Source of the DNA: Cruorifilaria tuberocauda | Lineage: Eukaryota > Nematoda > Chromadorea > Rhabditida > Onchocercidae | Assembly (NCBI GenBank): GCA_013365365.1 | Contig: JABVXU010000155.1 | Coordinates: 49,874-113,873 of the forward strand | Reading direction: 5' to 3' | Length of the DNA: 64,000 nt | Shown: positions 63,008-64,000 of the stretch, one piece after another | Layout: each line of letters opens with the position of its first letter | How positions within the stretch are numbered: the first letter of the stretch is position 1 | Position numbers and translations under genes: made by a program | Notes under the pieces: generated by a model | What the model saw: only the letters and a program-made list of their open reading frames with translations | Databases searched by the model: none | Told to the model about the DNA's origin: nothing

Positions 63008-64000
63008 GGTTTTCCGCCATCTATCTATACTTTATGTAGCAAAATACAATCATTTAGGATTACTTCTATAATTTTTATAAATACTTATAAATTCTATAAA
63101 AATTCATTTACTTATAATGAATTCCATTGCTTAATTGAGTATATTAAGTAATCTTCTTCTGATGCATCACTCTTATTCCACTCATATTAGAATCTTTTTT
63201 TAAACTTTTCCAACTGCATTGGATAGCTTTTTCTTTGCTTTTGGGACTTCAAATTCTGCTTTTCGTCCATTGCTTAAGGTTTATATTGCACTACTAATAT
63301 CAGTATCAAAAAAATGCTAACTCCATAGTAACTAGAATATGCTTCAATCATTTATCTGACAATCTAATTTGCACATGAATTCTTCCAAGCTTATATCCAA
63401 TGAATTGTAATCCAATGAGCTGCCTTTTGTTAATTTGTCTCATCAAACATTTTCCATGTCTGCTCATTGAAATTCTGTGAAACACGCTCATTCTATATGC
63501 TTTCTAGGGAGAGGCTCGCTCAGGGATATTTCTTGGATCATTTATTCATCGGTATTCAACTCCTCTTGCAATTTCTTGGTCAGTTATTTCACCGAGAGAA
63601 ATAAATCGAAGTCTCAATAGATGACCATATCAATTGAATATAATATAAGATCAGGAATTTTAGTAATGTATTATTATATTACATTACATATTTTTTGTAT
63701 ATAAATATAATTCAGCAAAAAATATATCTGTCATTTATCATTTCTCTTTACGAGTTGCTTTGAACATATCTCTATAAAGATACTAACTTAATTCCAACTT
63801 TGAGTTTAATAGTTGTAAAGAGACTGTTGAGTGGAGTAATGCATTTCTTCCTTTTCATTCTTCGACAGCTTGTTATGTCTTTTTGTTCAGTGATAATTTA
63901 TCAATCCATTACTCTATGGATGGAGGAACAGGTTTTACTCGAACTTTGCTTAATTTTTAAAATTAACCGAATATCAAGTTTTATTTGAATGGAAAAATAG

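Larger units (their letters stand above)
59074..64000. other. AT-rich region without recognised genes
   Basis: I see no exon series with splice phase or family motifs. The longest frame, on the minus strand at 60995-61249, is hydrophobic but isolated. Contents are the 26-bp direct repeat (59403/59578) and the 31-bp triplicate at 62915-63007. Confidence 0.5.

Noticed and set aside
1..64000. CRISPR arrays, prophage, bacterial operons
   Set aside because: The window is intron-rich eukaryotic DNA; no spaced repeats, bacterial gene spacing or phage genes are present.

Overview
The window is AT-rich eukaryotic DNA. Its genes are split into short exons by mostly small GT-AG introns. Protein content (nematode-type chemoreceptor, orphan Cys-loop channel, bestrophin, multi-Tudor protein) and base composition point to a nematode, most likely a filarial or other clade III parasite. 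The species assignment is inference.

Layout. (1) About 0.2-22.9 kb, plus strand: the C-terminal half of midasin (MDN1/Rea1): end of one AAA+ module, two complete AAA+ modules, long linker, acidic region and C-terminal MIDAS domain; the gene begins before the window. (2) 24.3-32.9 kb, plus: a protein with at least three Tudor-type domains, a coiled coil and an Asn/Gly/Ser-rich linker. (3) 33.9 kb: a degenerate tRNA-Gln-like sequence. (4) 34.6-35.8 kb, plus: a Nudix Ap4A hydrolase (NUDT2-like), followed by a perfect 30-bp-arm hairpin. (5) 36.1-40.3 kb, minus: a bestrophin chloride channel, convergent with the Nudix gene. (6) 43.4-48.4 kb, minus: a divergent Cys-loop ligand-gated channel subunit. 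(7) 49.3-53.2 kb, plus: ten exons that join in phase into a 584-residue protein with signal peptide, ten-cysteine three-finger (activin-receptor-like) ectodomain, one membrane span and a PP1-like phosphatase domain lacking most catalytic residues. (8) 57.1-59.1 kb, plus: a seven-transmembrane SRX-like receptor, with a decayed copy of two of its exons at 54.6-54.8 kb. (9) 59.1-64 kb: no gene recognised, only small repeats.

The genes do not form one pathway: ribosome assembly (MDN1), probable germline RNA regulation (Tudor protein), nucleotide clean-up (Nudix), membrane excitability (bestrophin, Cys-loop channel) and sensing/signalling (three-finger receptor, GPCR) lie side by side. The most unusual locus is region 7. 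If the exons are spliced as read, it is a receptor built like a TGF-beta-family receptor but with a dead Ser/Thr phosphatase fold in place of the kinase. Gene structures were derived by eye from reading frames, splice sites and phase; none has transcript support here.
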